From Planctomycetota bacterium (GTDB taxonomy: Bacteria > Planctomycetota > Phycisphaerae > Phycisphaerales > SM1A02), in assembly GCA_003671025.1 (NCBI GenBank), contig QWPW01000012.1:17594-81593 (forward strand): a stretch of 64,000 bases of DNA, written 5' to 3'. Below are positions 1-9,648 of this stretch, piece by piece. Below the pieces are notes generated by a model, which did not search any database, was not told where the DNA came from, and saw only the letters and a list, made by a program, of their open reading frames with translations. Every line of letters begins with the position of its first letter. Positions within the stretch are counted from its first letter, which is position 1. The translations under genes and the position numbers were made by a program.

Positions 1-209
1 TGGAAGGCGGCATGTCGCTTGAGACCGATCCACGCGCAGTTCGTGCGGCGTATCTCGAGTTGCTGCGCGAACACATTGAAGCCGTGAATCGCATCGCGCG
101 TGGATTTGGCGCCGACGCGTTGGTCTTCGATACTCATGAGTCGGTTGGCCCTGTGCTCGGCGCGTTGCTTGATCGACGCGCGGGATCCACGGGAAGGACT
201 GGCGGATGA
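1..209 (+). CDS. DUF58 domain protein, C-terminal end (5' truncated by window)
   Basis: The frame is already open at base 3 and runs to the TGA at 207-209, giving about 68 residues of a protein that begins outside the window. The visible part (LETDPRAVRAAYLELLREH, then a hydrophobic 'DALVFDTHES' strand and a terminal leucine-rich helix ending LLDRR) resembles the C-terminus of DUF58 proteins, where an acidic metal-site region is followed by a Y..L..H helix. DUF58 proteins usually sit between a MoxR ATPase and BatA/VWA proteins; the next two genes match that pattern. The stop overlaps the next start as ATGA, which suggests translational coupling. The internal ATG at base 12 is not the true start. 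Confidence 0.7.
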   Translation, partial: EGGMSLETDPRAVRAAYLELLREHIEAVNRIARGFGADALVFDTHESVGPVLGALLDRRAGSTGRTGG

Positions 210-2497
210 ATTTTCTTCACCCAGGTCTTGCACTCGCCGCTGTCGCCGCGATAGCGCTTCCGATTGTGATTCACTTGTTGTTTCGTCGTCGCCGCATTCC
301 ACTTGATTGGGCGGCGATGGAAATTCTGCGCGAAGCGATGCGTCGTACCAATCGACGCCTGCGCGCGGAACAGTGGCTTGTGCTGGTGCTGCGTTGCTTG
401 GCTGTGCTCGCGTTGGGATTAGCCATCGCGGTTCCAGTGATGAGCTCAGTGTTGATGAGCGCGACCGAGCCACGCACATGGATGGTGGTGATCGACGACG
501 GCGTCACCAGTGCGCTGCGTACTGGAGTGAACGCGGAGTTAGCACGCGTGTGCGATGACGCGCGTCAAGCGGTTTCGCAGCGCCGTCAAGGAGATCGCGT
601 CGGGATTGTGTTGGCCTCGGTGCCACCACGCATCGTGCTCGCCGCTACCGCCGATAGTGGTCGAATCGAAGAAGGATTCGCGCGCATCACCGCGGCGCAG
701 ACTCCTAGTGATCTCTCGGGCGCGCTCACGCTCGCGCGCGGCTTCATCAGCAACGAGTCGATGTCATCTTCCACGAATGGACCGACGACCATCATCGTCG
801 CCAGCGCGTTTCGTGAAGCGAGTCTTCCTGACGGAGTGACGCTCGGCAACAGCAGTGATGCCGTTGATCGCGCGACGACACTCGCGAGTGAAACAGAATT
901 CGTCGCGCTCACGCCGGCGCAAGAGTCGCCAGTCGATGTGCGCCTGACCAGTATCGAAGCGCGCAACGCCGCTGTCGGTGACGGCGTGTCACTGCGCGCA
1001 CAACTGATGCGCGCGGGATTGTCGCTCCCCGCGGCAGAGACCCGCGTTAACGCGCTCGGTGATGGTTTGATGACATCGCCGGTACGCATCGTCACTTGGG
1101 AGGCAGGGCAATCAGAAGCGAGTGTTGAGTTTCAATTGCCCGCGACAGTGTCGTCCTCGCGTGAAATGCGCCAGCGCGCCGTCGAGGTTCGTCTCAACGA
1201 TGACGCGCTTTCTGCAGGAAACTCGATGTTTGCGGTGATTCAACGGCGCAACGAGATTGAGGTCGCGATTCTCGGTCGACGTGGTGCGCTCGACGCATCA
1301 GACCTCGAACGAGTTCCGGCCTCACTGTGGATTTCGCGCGCGCTCAATCCTTCGACGAACTCAGGCATGCGCGTGCGCGACCTCGATCCATCTGCGTGTG
1401 ACGATCAAGCACTGCTTGGGTTTGACGCGGTCATCGTCGCGCGACCCGATCTTGTGGCACCGAGTAGTTGCGATGCGTTGGGACGATTCGTGTTGCGCGG
1501 TGGACTCGTCGTGATTGTTCCTGCGGCAGAAACATTGGCGCAGTCATGGAGCGCAACCCTACTGCCCAAACTCAGCGTGCGCGTGCGCACCGCCGCCGAA
1601 GCAACCGTGGCCACCGAGCCACTGCGGCTTGCAGAAGAGCAACCAACTTCCGCTCTGCTCTATGCCATTAGGCCAGAGATCGCGTCGCTGGTGGCACCAC
1701 TTGAAGTGTCGCGTTCACTCGCACTCGAAGGATTTGCGGGCAACGAGGTCGTACTCACACTAGCCAACAACGCGCCGTTTGTCGTGGCGGTGACGCCGAC
1801 CAATGTCGATGGAACCAGCGCGGGACTCGTGGTGCTATTCGCGGCGACACCAGAACTCACGTGGACCAACTTGCCGGTGAAGCCATTGATGGTTCCCCTG
1901 TTTCAAGAGATTGTGCGCGCGGGCTTAGGACTTGCATCAGGACACACAGGTGCAAATGTGGGTGAGCGCGTCAAAGGCGCATCATTCACAGTGTTGCGCG
2001 CAGACGACGGAACAACACTCACTCTCGGCGAAGATGGTCGTTCGCGCGAAGTAGTCGCGCGCGCGGGCGTGCTTCGTGGTGATGATGGTTCGATGGTGGC
2101 TGCAAACATCAGCGCGGCGACACTGGGCATCGCGCCCTCATCGCTCGAAAAGGTGCGCGCCGCGTTTGCGCCGCTCGGCGGTGTGCGCATCGCAGCGAGC
2201 AATCAAAGTGAATCAGAGATCTCTTCGGAGTCAACACGGAGCACGTGGTCGTTCGTATTGCTCGCGCTCGCGTTGACCACATTGCTTATCGAAGGCGTAC
2301 TCAGTCGCGCGTTCTCACGCGCATCACTGGTGCGCGCGGGTCGCAACGATCAGGGGATCAGCACTGTTGGACGCGTGCGCGGACGAAACACTGCGCGCGT
2401 TAATGTGAGCTTGGGTAACCCTTCCGCGAGCGGCATCGATGCAAACACATACGCGGTGAAGACGCGCGACCTTCATCTGAAGGAGCGCGCGCAATGA
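206..2497 (+). CDS. BatA domain-containing membrane protein
   Basis: 763 residues. The N-terminus (NFLHPGLALAAVAAIALPIV then HLLFRRRR) is the classic BatA / aerotolerance-regulator N-terminal domain: a first membrane helix at about residues 5-24, an arginine-rich cytoplasmic turn, and a second helix at about 55-78 (EQWLVLVLRCLAVLALGLAI). A von Willebrand-like or glutamine-amidotransferase-like periplasmic region follows, and a third helix near 685-705 precedes a basic tail. Proteins of this kind accompany MoxR and DUF58 proteins and are thought to act in envelope or protein-complex maturation; the exact role is unknown. The gene overlaps its upstream and downstream neighbours by 4 bases each, so it is clearly part of one operon. 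Confidence 0.85.
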   Translation: MNFLHPGLALAAVAAIALPIVIHLLFRRRRIPLDWAAMEILREAMRRTNRRLRAEQWLVLVLRCLAVLALGLAIAVPVMSSVLMSATEPRTWMVVIDDGVTSALRTGVNAELARVCDDARQAVSQRRQGDRVGIVLASVPPRIVLAATADSGRIEEGFARITAAQTPSDLSGALTLARGFISNESMSSSTNGPTTIIVASAFREASLPDGVTLGNSSDAVDRATTLASETEFVALTPAQESPVDVRLTSIEARNAAVGDGVSLRAQLMRAGLSLPAAETRVNALGDGLMTSPVRIVTWEAGQSEASVEFQLPATVSSSREMRQRAVEVRLNDDALSAGNSMFAVIQRRNEIEVAILGRRGALDASDLERVPASLWISRALNPSTNSGMRVRDLDPSACDDQALLGFDAVIVARPDLVAPSSCDALGRFVLRGGLVVIVPAAETLAQSWSATLLPKLSVRVRTAAEATVATEPLRLAEEQPTSALLYAIRPEIASLVAPLEVSRSLALEGFAGNEVVLTLANNAPFVVAVTPTNVDGTSAGLVVLFAATPELTWTNLPVKPLMVPLFQEIVRAGLGLASGHTGANVGERVKGASFTVLRADDGTTLTLGEDGRSREVVARAGVLRGDDGSMVAANISAATLGIAPSSLEKVRAAFAPLGGVRIAASNQSESEISSESTRSTWSFVLLALALTTLLIEGVLSRAFSRASLVRAGRNDQGISTVGRVRGRNTARVNVSLGNPSASGIDANTYAVKTRDLHLKERAQ

Positions 2498-4875
2498 ACC
2501 TTGATCTTCCAAACTGGATGATCGAGGCACTGACGGGCGTCGATGTTCCCGTCGACAGTTCGGCGACGACATTGGTGTTCGACACACCACTTCCGTTGTG
2601 GGTGTGGTTGTTGATCTTGAGCGCAGCGCTGACCATCGCATGGTGGAGCTATCGCCGCCTCTCTGGAACATCAAACACATCGACACGATCGATGCGCGGC
2701 GTGCTCGTCGTCTTGCGGACCTGCTCACTGCTCTTGGTCACGGTGTTGTTGACGGGACCATCGATTCGATTTGCGCGCGAGCGTGTCGAACACGATCGCG
2801 TGGTGGTGTTGATCGATCGAAGTCGATCACTCAGCATCGCGGATGCGCCTGGTGCAATCACTCGTGATGCGCAGGCGACTGCGATTTTGCTTGCAGCAGA
2901 GAGTGCGCTGGGAGAGATCAGTCGCGGTGGCGCAACACCAGATGTGAATGCGAGTGCTCTGACGAAGCAAGAACTCAAGCCTGCGACACTGACGTTCAAA
3001 GACCTCTCGTTCATGGGCTTTGCGGAAAGCAGTTACGCACTCACAGCGGCCCCTGGCGCGCTATTGCCCGACCTCGGCCTGGCACAAGGAGAGCGCACAG
3101 ATTTGGACAGTGCGATTCGCCAAGCTTTGGCGAACAACGCTGGTCGACCATTGAGTGGCATCGTGTTGCTTTCGGATGGTCGCTCGCTGGTGCCTGTTTC
3201 CGCAGAAACAATGCGCGCGCTCGAGCGCGATGCGGTGCCCGTGTTTCCTGTCGCGCTTGGTTCGCGTGAACGCGTTGGTGATGCGGCGATTATCTCCGCG
3301 ACGATTCCTCCGCGCGCGTTTGTGCGCGATCGCGTGCCAGTCGAAGTGCGGGTTGATCGCGGTGCGCTGCAAGGCGAGATTGCAGTGCGCCTGATTGATG
3401 TCGCATCCGGCAGCGAGATTGCGCGACGCGTGTTGAGCGAAACCTCAACCGGCAGCGAAGAGACCGTCATGCTCGATGCGTCAGCAGACGCCGCGGGCTC
3501 GAGGTCATGGCGCGTGGAGTTGGTGACAGAGCGACGAGATCTCGTGCGCGAAAATGACACACGCGATCTCGCAGTTGAGTTTGTGGATCGTCCCGTGCGC
3601 GTGCTCTACATCGAGGGATCGTCGCGTTGGGAGTACCGCTACTTCAAGAATCTCCTCTTGCGCGAGAAGGATGTGGACAGCTCGATCATGCTGCTTTCGG
3701 CCGATCGCGATTTTGCGCAAGAAGGCAACATGGCAATCTCTCGTTTGCCTCGGAGCAAAGAAGAGTTTTCCAAGTACGACTTGTTTGTGATTGGCGATGT
3801 GCCCAGTGGTTTCTTTTCACCAGAGCAACTCACGATTCTGCGTAGCGAGGTGAGCGAGCGTGGTGCCGGTCTCATGTGGATTGGTGGCGAGCGTTCCACA
3901 CCATCGTCATGGGAGGGCACAGCGTTGGCTGATTTGTTTCCCTTCCGCGCGCCACTCACACTGGAGCCACGCGTGGGTGCGAGTGTGATGAAGCCAACAA
4001 CTGCAGCGACTCGTCTGGGCGTGTTGACGCTGGCGGATGACGAAGACGGATGGCCTGATGTGTTCGCTGACAGCGCGCTCTCATGGCCACGATTGCGCTA
4101 TGCACAAGAAGTTCCGCGCGCACGCGTGAAGCCCACAGCAGAAGTACTCGCAGAATTTATTGCTGCGGGAGGCGCGACCGAAGAGCCGAGCGCCGCAGTG
4201 CTGCGCATGCGCTTTGGTGCGGGCGAAGTCGTGTTCGTGGCCACCGACGAAATCTGGCGCTGGCGCTACGGTCAAGGCGAGCGGTACCCCGAGCGATTCT
4301 GGATTCCCTTGGTTCGACTGCTCGCGCGCGAATCGTTGGTGCAAGGCGACGCGCGTGCCGCGCTTGAGGCGAACCCCTCACAGTTGTCGCCTGGAGAAAG
4401 CGCAGTGCTCACGCTTCGATTGACTGATGAAGAAACCACCGAGCGTGTTGGTGCAGTCATCCCTGTCGACATCGTGGACAGCGCGGGTGCGGTGATTGCG
4501 CGTGTAGAACTTTCGCGCGATGGAGCCGAAGCCTCCGCGTTGTTTCCTGCCGAGCGCGTGGGTCGATTCACTGCTGTTGCAAACGATCCCGTGTTTGGTC
4601 GCGTCACCGCGCTCATCGAAGTGGTGCGCCGCGATGATGAGTTGCGTCACGGTGATGCCGATCACGAAGCATTGGAAGAACTCGCGCGTCGCACTGGTGG
4701 ACAGATGCTCGACGCAACCACGTTGAACGAGCTCACTCAACTCTTGCCTGATCGCGCGCGCACGACCGACGAAAGTGTGACGCGTTCGATTTGGGACAGC
4801 GCGCTCGCACTGATCGCAGTGCTCATCCTCCTCGGCGCAGAGTGGACTGGAAGGAGGATGCTGCGACTGGTGTGA
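2494..4875 (+). CDS. von Willebrand factor A-like membrane protein
   Basis: 793 residues. Two membrane helices near the N-terminus (about 30-50 and 67-90) precede a VWA-type strand and metal site, VVVLIDRSRSLS (DxSxS MIDAS), at about residue 107. A second region starting VRVLYIEGSSRWEYRY resembles the class-I glutamine-amidotransferase-like domain often found after the VWA fold in planctomycete homologues. A C-terminal helix (ALALIAVLILLGAEW) ends in a short basic tail. The ATG overlaps the upstream stop. In known relatives, VWA proteins of MoxR operons bind a partner through the metal site; the partner here is not evident. Topology suggests a large extracytoplasmic body anchored at both ends. 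Confidence 0.85.
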   Translation: MNLDLPNWMIEALTGVDVPVDSSATTLVFDTPLPLWVWLLILSAALTIAWWSYRRLSGTSNTSTRSMRGVLVVLRTCSLLLVTVLLTGPSIRFARERVEHDRVVVLIDRSRSLSIADAPGAITRDAQATAILLAAESALGEISRGGATPDVNASALTKQELKPATLTFKDLSFMGFAESSYALTAAPGALLPDLGLAQGERTDLDSAIRQALANNAGRPLSGIVLLSDGRSLVPVSAETMRALERDAVPVFPVALGSRERVGDAAIISATIPPRAFVRDRVPVEVRVDRGALQGEIAVRLIDVASGSEIARRVLSETSTGSEETVMLDASADAAGSRSWRVELVTERRDLVRENDTRDLAVEFVDRPVRVLYIEGSSRWEYRYFKNLLLREKDVDSSIMLLSADRDFAQEGNMAISRLPRSKEEFSKYDLFVIGDVPSGFFSPEQLTILRSEVSERGAGLMWIGGERSTPSSWEGTALADLFPFRAPLTLEPRVGASVMKPTTAATRLGVLTLADDEDGWPDVFADSALSWPRLRYAQEVPRARVKPTAEVLAEFIAAGGATEEPSAAVLRMRFGAGEVVFVATDEIWRWRYGQGERYPERFWIPLVRLLARESLVQGDARAALEANPSQLSPGESAVLTLRLTDEETTERVGAVIPVDIVDSAGAVIARVELSRDGAEASALFPAERVGRFTAVANDPVFGRVTALIEVVRRDDELRHGDADHEALEELARRTGGQMLDATTLNELTQLLPDRARTTDESVTRSIWDSALALIAVLILLGAEWTGRRMLRLV

Positions 4876-4876
4876 A

Positions 4877-7800
4877 TTGGTTGCGCCCTTGAGTGCGCAA
4901 CATTCGTATTCACTGATGAGCCACCGACGAGCAGTCGCAGCCGCAACGATCACGATGACCACAAGCAATACGACCACCACCATCACGCCGACGAACAGCG
5001 AAGTACCACCACTCGCGGCAATGTCTGCGCCGACTCAAGCAGTCGTTCGATTGGCACACGCGGCGCGACGACTCACCATCGTTGCGGCGATTGCCTCATT
5101 GATCGCACTGACGATCGCCATGCTTGCCGTCGAAGGATTGCTCGACGCGCTTGCTCGATTTCCCATGCTTCTACGCATGGCGTTGCTGGTGGGCATGATC
5201 GCCTTGATCACTCTTGATGTGCGCAAAGTGTTGTTGCCCGCGCTGCGTTGGCGCGTACGCCCAGTTGATATCGCGCTGCGCATCGAACGCGCGCGTCCCG
5301 AGTTGCGCGGCCGACTTGCGTCAGTGTTGGAGTTTGAACTCTCTGGAACATCGCACACGAGTGCGCTTGCGGCGCGTGCTGTGGTGGATCTTGTTGATCG
5401 CGCGCAAGGCGCTGATCTTGGCACCATCATTCGGCGTAAGCCCGCGCTCCTGCGCGTTGCTGCCGCGCTTCTCGCCATCATTGGTGTCTTTCTGTTTGCG
5501 TGGAATGATCCGCACTCAACTTCGATTGCACTCCGTCGCGCGTTGACACCGTGGAGCGCCGCGGTCTGGCCTGCGCGCACGATGGTTGAAAGCCTGTTGC
5601 TCTCTGATTCAGTTGCGGCGCGTGGACGACCACTTCCGCTGCGCGCTCGTCTCATCAAGGGAGACGCCGAGAACGAACGAGTGCGCGCGGAGTATCGATT
5701 GCACAACGATGGAGTTGTGGGCGCGTGGGTGGAAGTCGTGCTCGCACGTCAACCAGACGGAGACTTCGAGCGCTTGATCGATACCGACGGCGAGGCGATC
5801 GATGTTCGCTTTCTCAGTAGCGACGCTGCGACAGAGACGATGCGCGTGCAATTGATCGAGCCACCATCGATCACAGGCGCGGTGGCTTCGATTCAACCAC
5901 CGCTCTACGCCGAGCGAGTGATTGCCACACGCAGCGAGGATCTCGGCAGCGGGCGCGATGGGCGAGCGACGGTGCAAGATGCACTTCTTGCAGGAAGTCG
6001 CGTCACCGTGGATTTGCAACTCAATCGCGCGATTGCTCTGCGCAACGAGTATCAACCACTCGCGTTCACGGCGACGACAGACAGCGTCATCGACGGGGTT
6101 GAGCGCGTGCTCGAGCAACCGACGTTGCTCATCGATCCTACGGACGCATCTCATTGGACAATCACCTTCACCGCACGCGAGCCTGTGCGTGTTGCGGTCG
6201 AACTCATCGACGCGAATGGCATCACACAGGATGAGCCGACCGTGTTTGCGTTTGATGTGTCGCTTGATCGTGCGCCGAGCGCAACTATTTCGCAGCCGGA
6301 ACAAGACGAGTCCGTGGTCATCGACGCCACGATCGGGTTGCGTTCCGAGGCGCGCGATGATTTCGAGTTACGCGGCGCGGGCGTGGAGATCGCCACACGG
6401 ATTGGCACCGCGTCGATGGACAGTTTGGTGTTTGAGGAATCAGCAGTGGTGAGCGCGGGCGCGACTGAGGCGTCAGTAGAGTCCACTCTCGAACTCGCCC
6501 GTCTGCGTTTGTCGCCTGGAGACAGCGTGACGTTGCGTGCCTTCGCCGAAGATTTTTTCGATGGCACTGATGCCAATGGAACCATTGGTCACGGGCGAGT
6601 GCGCAGCGCGCCGCGCGTTCTTCGGGTGGTTGCGGAGGAAGAATTCGAGCGACAGATTCGCTCAGCGCTTGCTGGCGTGCGCCGCGATGCGATGCGTATC
6701 GATGAACGACAAGCGCGTGCACGCGATGTTCTTGAGCGTGATGCGACCGACGCGACACTCGCGCAGTCGCAAGGCGCAGTGACTGAGGGAATCGCACTCA
6801 CTCGTGAATCCGTGGAGCGCGCGCTCGATCGGCTCGCACGCAATGGTCGCGATCAAGGCGTCCTTGCAGAACTCACCGAGCAAGCGCGTGAGTTGACCGA
6901 GGTCGCCGAGCAACGCAGCGCGCAAGCGAACGACGCCATTACTCAAGCGCAACGCACGCAAGATCCAGCGCAACGCGCGCAAGCGGTCACGGACGCGGCG
7001 AAGCATCAAGAGGAAGTGCGCAAAGAACTCGAAGATCTGGTTGGACTGCTTGATCGCGACGAGGATTCATGGGTCGCGCGCCGTCGTCTCGATGCGTTGG
7101 CGGAGCGCATTCGCCAACTCGCGCGTGAAACGCAACAAGCAGCGCAACGATCAAACGGTGAAACACGCGATGAACTTTCGCCTGAAGCACGCGCGGAGCT
7201 TGATCAACTCGCAGCCAAACAAGACAAGGCTGCCGAAGAGGCGGAGCAAGTGATCGCTGAATTGCACGAGCGATCAAAGGCGTTGCAAGAGGCGGATGCG
7301 CCGCAAGCGCGCGCACTCGATGAAGCGGCCAAAGCAGCAGAAGACGGGCGCGTGCGCCAAGAGATGGAGCAAGCGGCAGACGACGCGCAGGAGAATCGCC
7401 TCGCGCAATCGAAGGACGCGCAAGATCGTGCAGCGGCCGCGCTGGGCAAAGCATCCGCGGCCCTCGCGCAAGATCGCAAAGTGCGAGCAGAAGAGTTGGA
7501 GCGCTTGTTCGAGACGTTGATCAAGTCGATCGGTCGACTGATTGAGCAAACCAAAGAGCGACAAGCCGAACTTCCTGCCGCGGCGATTGATGAAGTGCTG
7601 CGCGAGGGACTGGCCATGAGTGTGGGCAAGCTCTCGCAGAACACCCGTGGTATTGCCGCGGACGCGCGCAGCAATGGACGCGAAGCGGCGCGCATCGCAC
7701 GTCTGCTTGACGCGGCCGCTGGCAGTCACGCCGCGGTGTCGAGTGCGCTGCGACAAGTGGTGTTCGAAGCCAATGACGCGCAGCTCGCCATCGAGTCAGC

Positions 7801-8719
7801 ACTGAAATCGCTCCACGATGCGCTGGCGCAAGCTGAAGAAGCAGAGCAGCGCGCGCAAGATCGAGCGGAAGAAGAGAAGCGCGATGAGTTGGTCGCGAAG
7901 TACCGCGATCTTCTTGAGCGTGAAGCGGCAGTGCGTAGTGCAGCGGAGAAAATTGTTCCTCTGAACAACGCACCGCTTGGTCGTCGTGAACAGATCGAGA
8001 GTCGTCGCTTGGGCACGGTGCAAGAAGAGTTACGCATCGCCATGGATGCACTGCGCGCTTCCGAAGAGGACATCAAATCATCGGACGCGTTTGTGGAAAT
8101 GCACGAGGTCATCGATCTCGCGCTGATTGACGCCAAAGCAAATCTCTCGGGCGGTCAACCAGCAGAGGCGATGCCTCATCTGAGTGAAGCGCTCGAAGGA
8201 ATCGCAGCAATGGTGAGCGCGCTCGACGATGACGCGGGCGCTGAGGATGAAGATCCATTCGGCGAACAGCAAGGCGGCGAGCAAGGTGGCGAGGGTGGTT
8301 CGGGCGGAAATCCTGCGGGAGCCGTGCCTCCGGCGGCGGAGATCAAGTTGTTGCGTGCGATGCAAGAGTCGGTGGGGCGGCGCACTCGCGCGCTTGATGA
8401 TGCGAGCAGCACGCTCGACGCGATCACTCGTGCGCAGAGATTGGGTGAGATCGCCGCGAAGCAACAACGCATTTTGGAATTGGGATCCAAGATCGCCCAG
8501 AAGCTCGCGCCGGAGAAGGATGGCGCCGCGACATTGCCCAGCACGTCGCCCACAACAACGCCTACCGACAAGCCAAAACCAAGCGAAAACAACACGCCTT
8601 CGAATGGATCGGTTGATTCGAGGCCATCTCTCAGCAGCAGTGGTCAACAGTTGTCGATGTCACATCGGCGTAGCGCGGCATTCCCAACGGAACCCATCGC
8701 AAGGAATCACAGCTCATGA
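4877..8719 (+). CDS. DUF4175-like giant coiled-coil membrane protein
   Basis: Up to 1,280 residues. Two N-terminal membrane segments (about residues 65-85 and 95-110) are followed by a region ending RVRPVDIALRIERARPELRG and a third helix near 195-210, the arrangement of DUF4175-type proteins. Residues about 560-1,080 are dominated by long charged coiled coil rich in Gln, Ala, Glu and Arg (for example REQARELTEVAEQRSAQ-like heptads), and a low-complexity Gly/Gln tail follows. The start is uncertain: TTG at 4877 has the strong AAGGAGG at about 4851 too far upstream, and ATGs at 4916 and 4955 lack a clear ribosome site. Only one base separates it from the upstream stop, so coupling is likely. 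Function unknown; probably a scaffold for the VWA proteins. Confidence 0.75.
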   Translation: MVAPLSAQHSYSLMSHRRAVAAATITMTTSNTTTTITPTNSEVPPLAAMSAPTQAVVRLAHAARRLTIVAAIASLIALTIAMLAVEGLLDALARFPMLLRMALLVGMIALITLDVRKVLLPALRWRVRPVDIALRIERARPELRGRLASVLEFELSGTSHTSALAARAVVDLVDRAQGADLGTIIRRKPALLRVAAALLAIIGVFLFAWNDPHSTSIALRRALTPWSAAVWPARTMVESLLLSDSVAARGRPLPLRARLIKGDAENERVRAEYRLHNDGVVGAWVEVVLARQPDGDFERLIDTDGEAIDVRFLSSDAATETMRVQLIEPPSITGAVASIQPPLYAERVIATRSEDLGSGRDGRATVQDALLAGSRVTVDLQLNRAIALRNEYQPLAFTATTDSVIDGVERVLEQPTLLIDPTDASHWTITFTAREPVRVAVELIDANGITQDEPTVFAFDVSLDRAPSATISQPEQDESVVIDATIGLRSEARDDFELRGAGVEIATRIGTASMDSLVFEESAVVSAGATEASVESTLELARLRLSPGDSVTLRAFAEDFFDGTDANGTIGHGRVRSAPRVLRVVAEEEFERQIRSALAGVRRDAMRIDERQARARDVLERDATDATLAQSQGAVTEGIALTRESVERALDRLARNGRDQGVLAELTEQARELTEVAEQRSAQANDAITQAQRTQDPAQRAQAVTDAAKHQEEVRKELEDLVGLLDRDEDSWVARRRLDALAERIRQLARETQQAAQRSNGETRDELSPEARAELDQLAAKQDKAAEEAEQVIAELHERSKALQEADAPQARALDEAAKAAEDGRVRQEMEQAADDAQENRLAQSKDAQDRAAAALGKASAALAQDRKVRAEELERLFETLIKSIGRLIEQTKERQAELPAAAIDEVLREGLAMSVGKLSQNTRGIAADARSNGREAARIARLLDAAAGSHAAVSSALRQVVFEANDAQLAIESALKSLHDALAQAEEAEQRAQDRAEEEKRDELVAKYRDLLEREAAVRSAAEKIVPLNNAPLGRREQIESRRLGTVQEELRIAMDALRASEEDIKSSDAFVEMHEVIDLALIDAKANLSGGQPAEAMPHLSEALEGIAAMVSALDDDAGAEDEDPFGEQQGGEQGGEGGSGGNPAGAVPPAAEIKLLRAMQESVGRRTRALDDASSTLDAITRAQRLGEIAAKQQRILELGSKIAQKLAPEKDGAATLPSTSPTTTPTDKPKPSENNTPSNGSVDSRPSLSSSGQQLSMSHRRSAAFPTEPIARNHSS

Positions 8720-9648
8720 CGACGCACGAATCGACGCACGAAGCGACACACGAAGCGACACACACGCGATCAACACGTGGACGCGTTCCACTCGCCTTAG
8801 TCGTTGCATTCATCGCGGCGCCAACTGTGGCATTGTGCGTGACGACTATGTCGGCTGCGGCAAGCGTTGATCTCAACGCGATGGCTTTGAACCCATCGAT
8901 GAGTGCAACGAATCTCATCGTCCACACTCATGATGATCCGCCGTCAACTCCGAGCACAGCACCAATCGCGCCATCGACTCCCGTGCCGCCAAAGTCAGCA
9001 GACAAACTCGCTCCGAGATCATTGGATGAACTGCTTGGTGTTCCCGAGGCCGCGAACAACCAGTCCGATGACGCGAGTGTTGCGGGAAGCGCGGACGACG
9101 CAGCCACGCGCGAACAGAAGAAGCGGCTCCAACGCGCACTCGATGAAGCAACGCTGCAAGACTTGGTGGCGCGCGCCATCGAGGGAATGCGCACTGCTTC
9201 AACGCAATTGACTGACGCGAAAGATCCCGGCATCGCCACGCAGCGTGTTCAGGAAGATGTGGTGCGCACACTTGATCGCCTGTTGGAAGAGGCGAAGAAG
9301 CAGCAGAAGAAAGGGAGTAAGAGTTCGTCGCAGTCGAAGTCGGGAAAGCCGCAAGGCAAGTCTGATGATCCCGCGGAGCAGAACGGTCAACAGAGCAGCT
9401 CCAAGAAAAGTGGCGAGCAGAAGAATTCTGCATCGGGTCCCGGCGCGGGCGAGAGTTCGAATGAGAGCTCGCGCGGTGACGAGTCGGTCGCAGGAATTGA
9501 GCTCACTGAATCACGCATCGAATGGGGACAACTGCCCGAGCGCGTGCGCGAACTTGTGTTGCAAGGCCGGCGCGATCGCGTGTCCAGCATCTACGAGCGC
9601 TTAACACGTGAGTACTACCGTCGTCTTGCTGAGGAGGCATCGAAGTGA
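8716..9648 (+). CDS. conserved secreted/anchored protein of the BatA operon
   Basis: 310 residues. A His/Thr-rich leader is followed by a signal-like hydrophobic stretch at about 17-40 (VPLALVVAFIAAPTVAL), a Pro/Ser/Thr linker, a helical segment around residues 130-195, and a Lys/Ser/Gln low-complexity stretch at about 195-255. The last 45 residues (ESRIEWGQLPERVRELVLQG and on through SSIYERLTREYYRRLAEE) form a compact helical module that I have seen as the conserved end of planctomycete proteins next to VWA/DUF4175 genes. Start overlaps the upstream stop as ATGA. No catalytic motif is visible. It may be an adaptor that docks through its C-terminal helices. Confidence 0.75.
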   Translation: MTTHESTHEATHEATHTRSTRGRVPLALVVAFIAAPTVALCVTTMSAAASVDLNAMALNPSMSATNLIVHTHDDPPSTPSTAPIAPSTPVPPKSADKLAPRSLDELLGVPEAANNQSDDASVAGSADDAATREQKKRLQRALDEATLQDLVARAIEGMRTASTQLTDAKDPGIATQRVQEDVVRTLDRLLEEAKKQQKKGSKSSSQSKSGKPQGKSDDPAEQNGQQSSSKKSGEQKNSASGPGAGESSNESSRGDESVAGIELTESRIEWGQLPERVRELVLQGRRDRVSSIYERLTREYYRRLAEEASK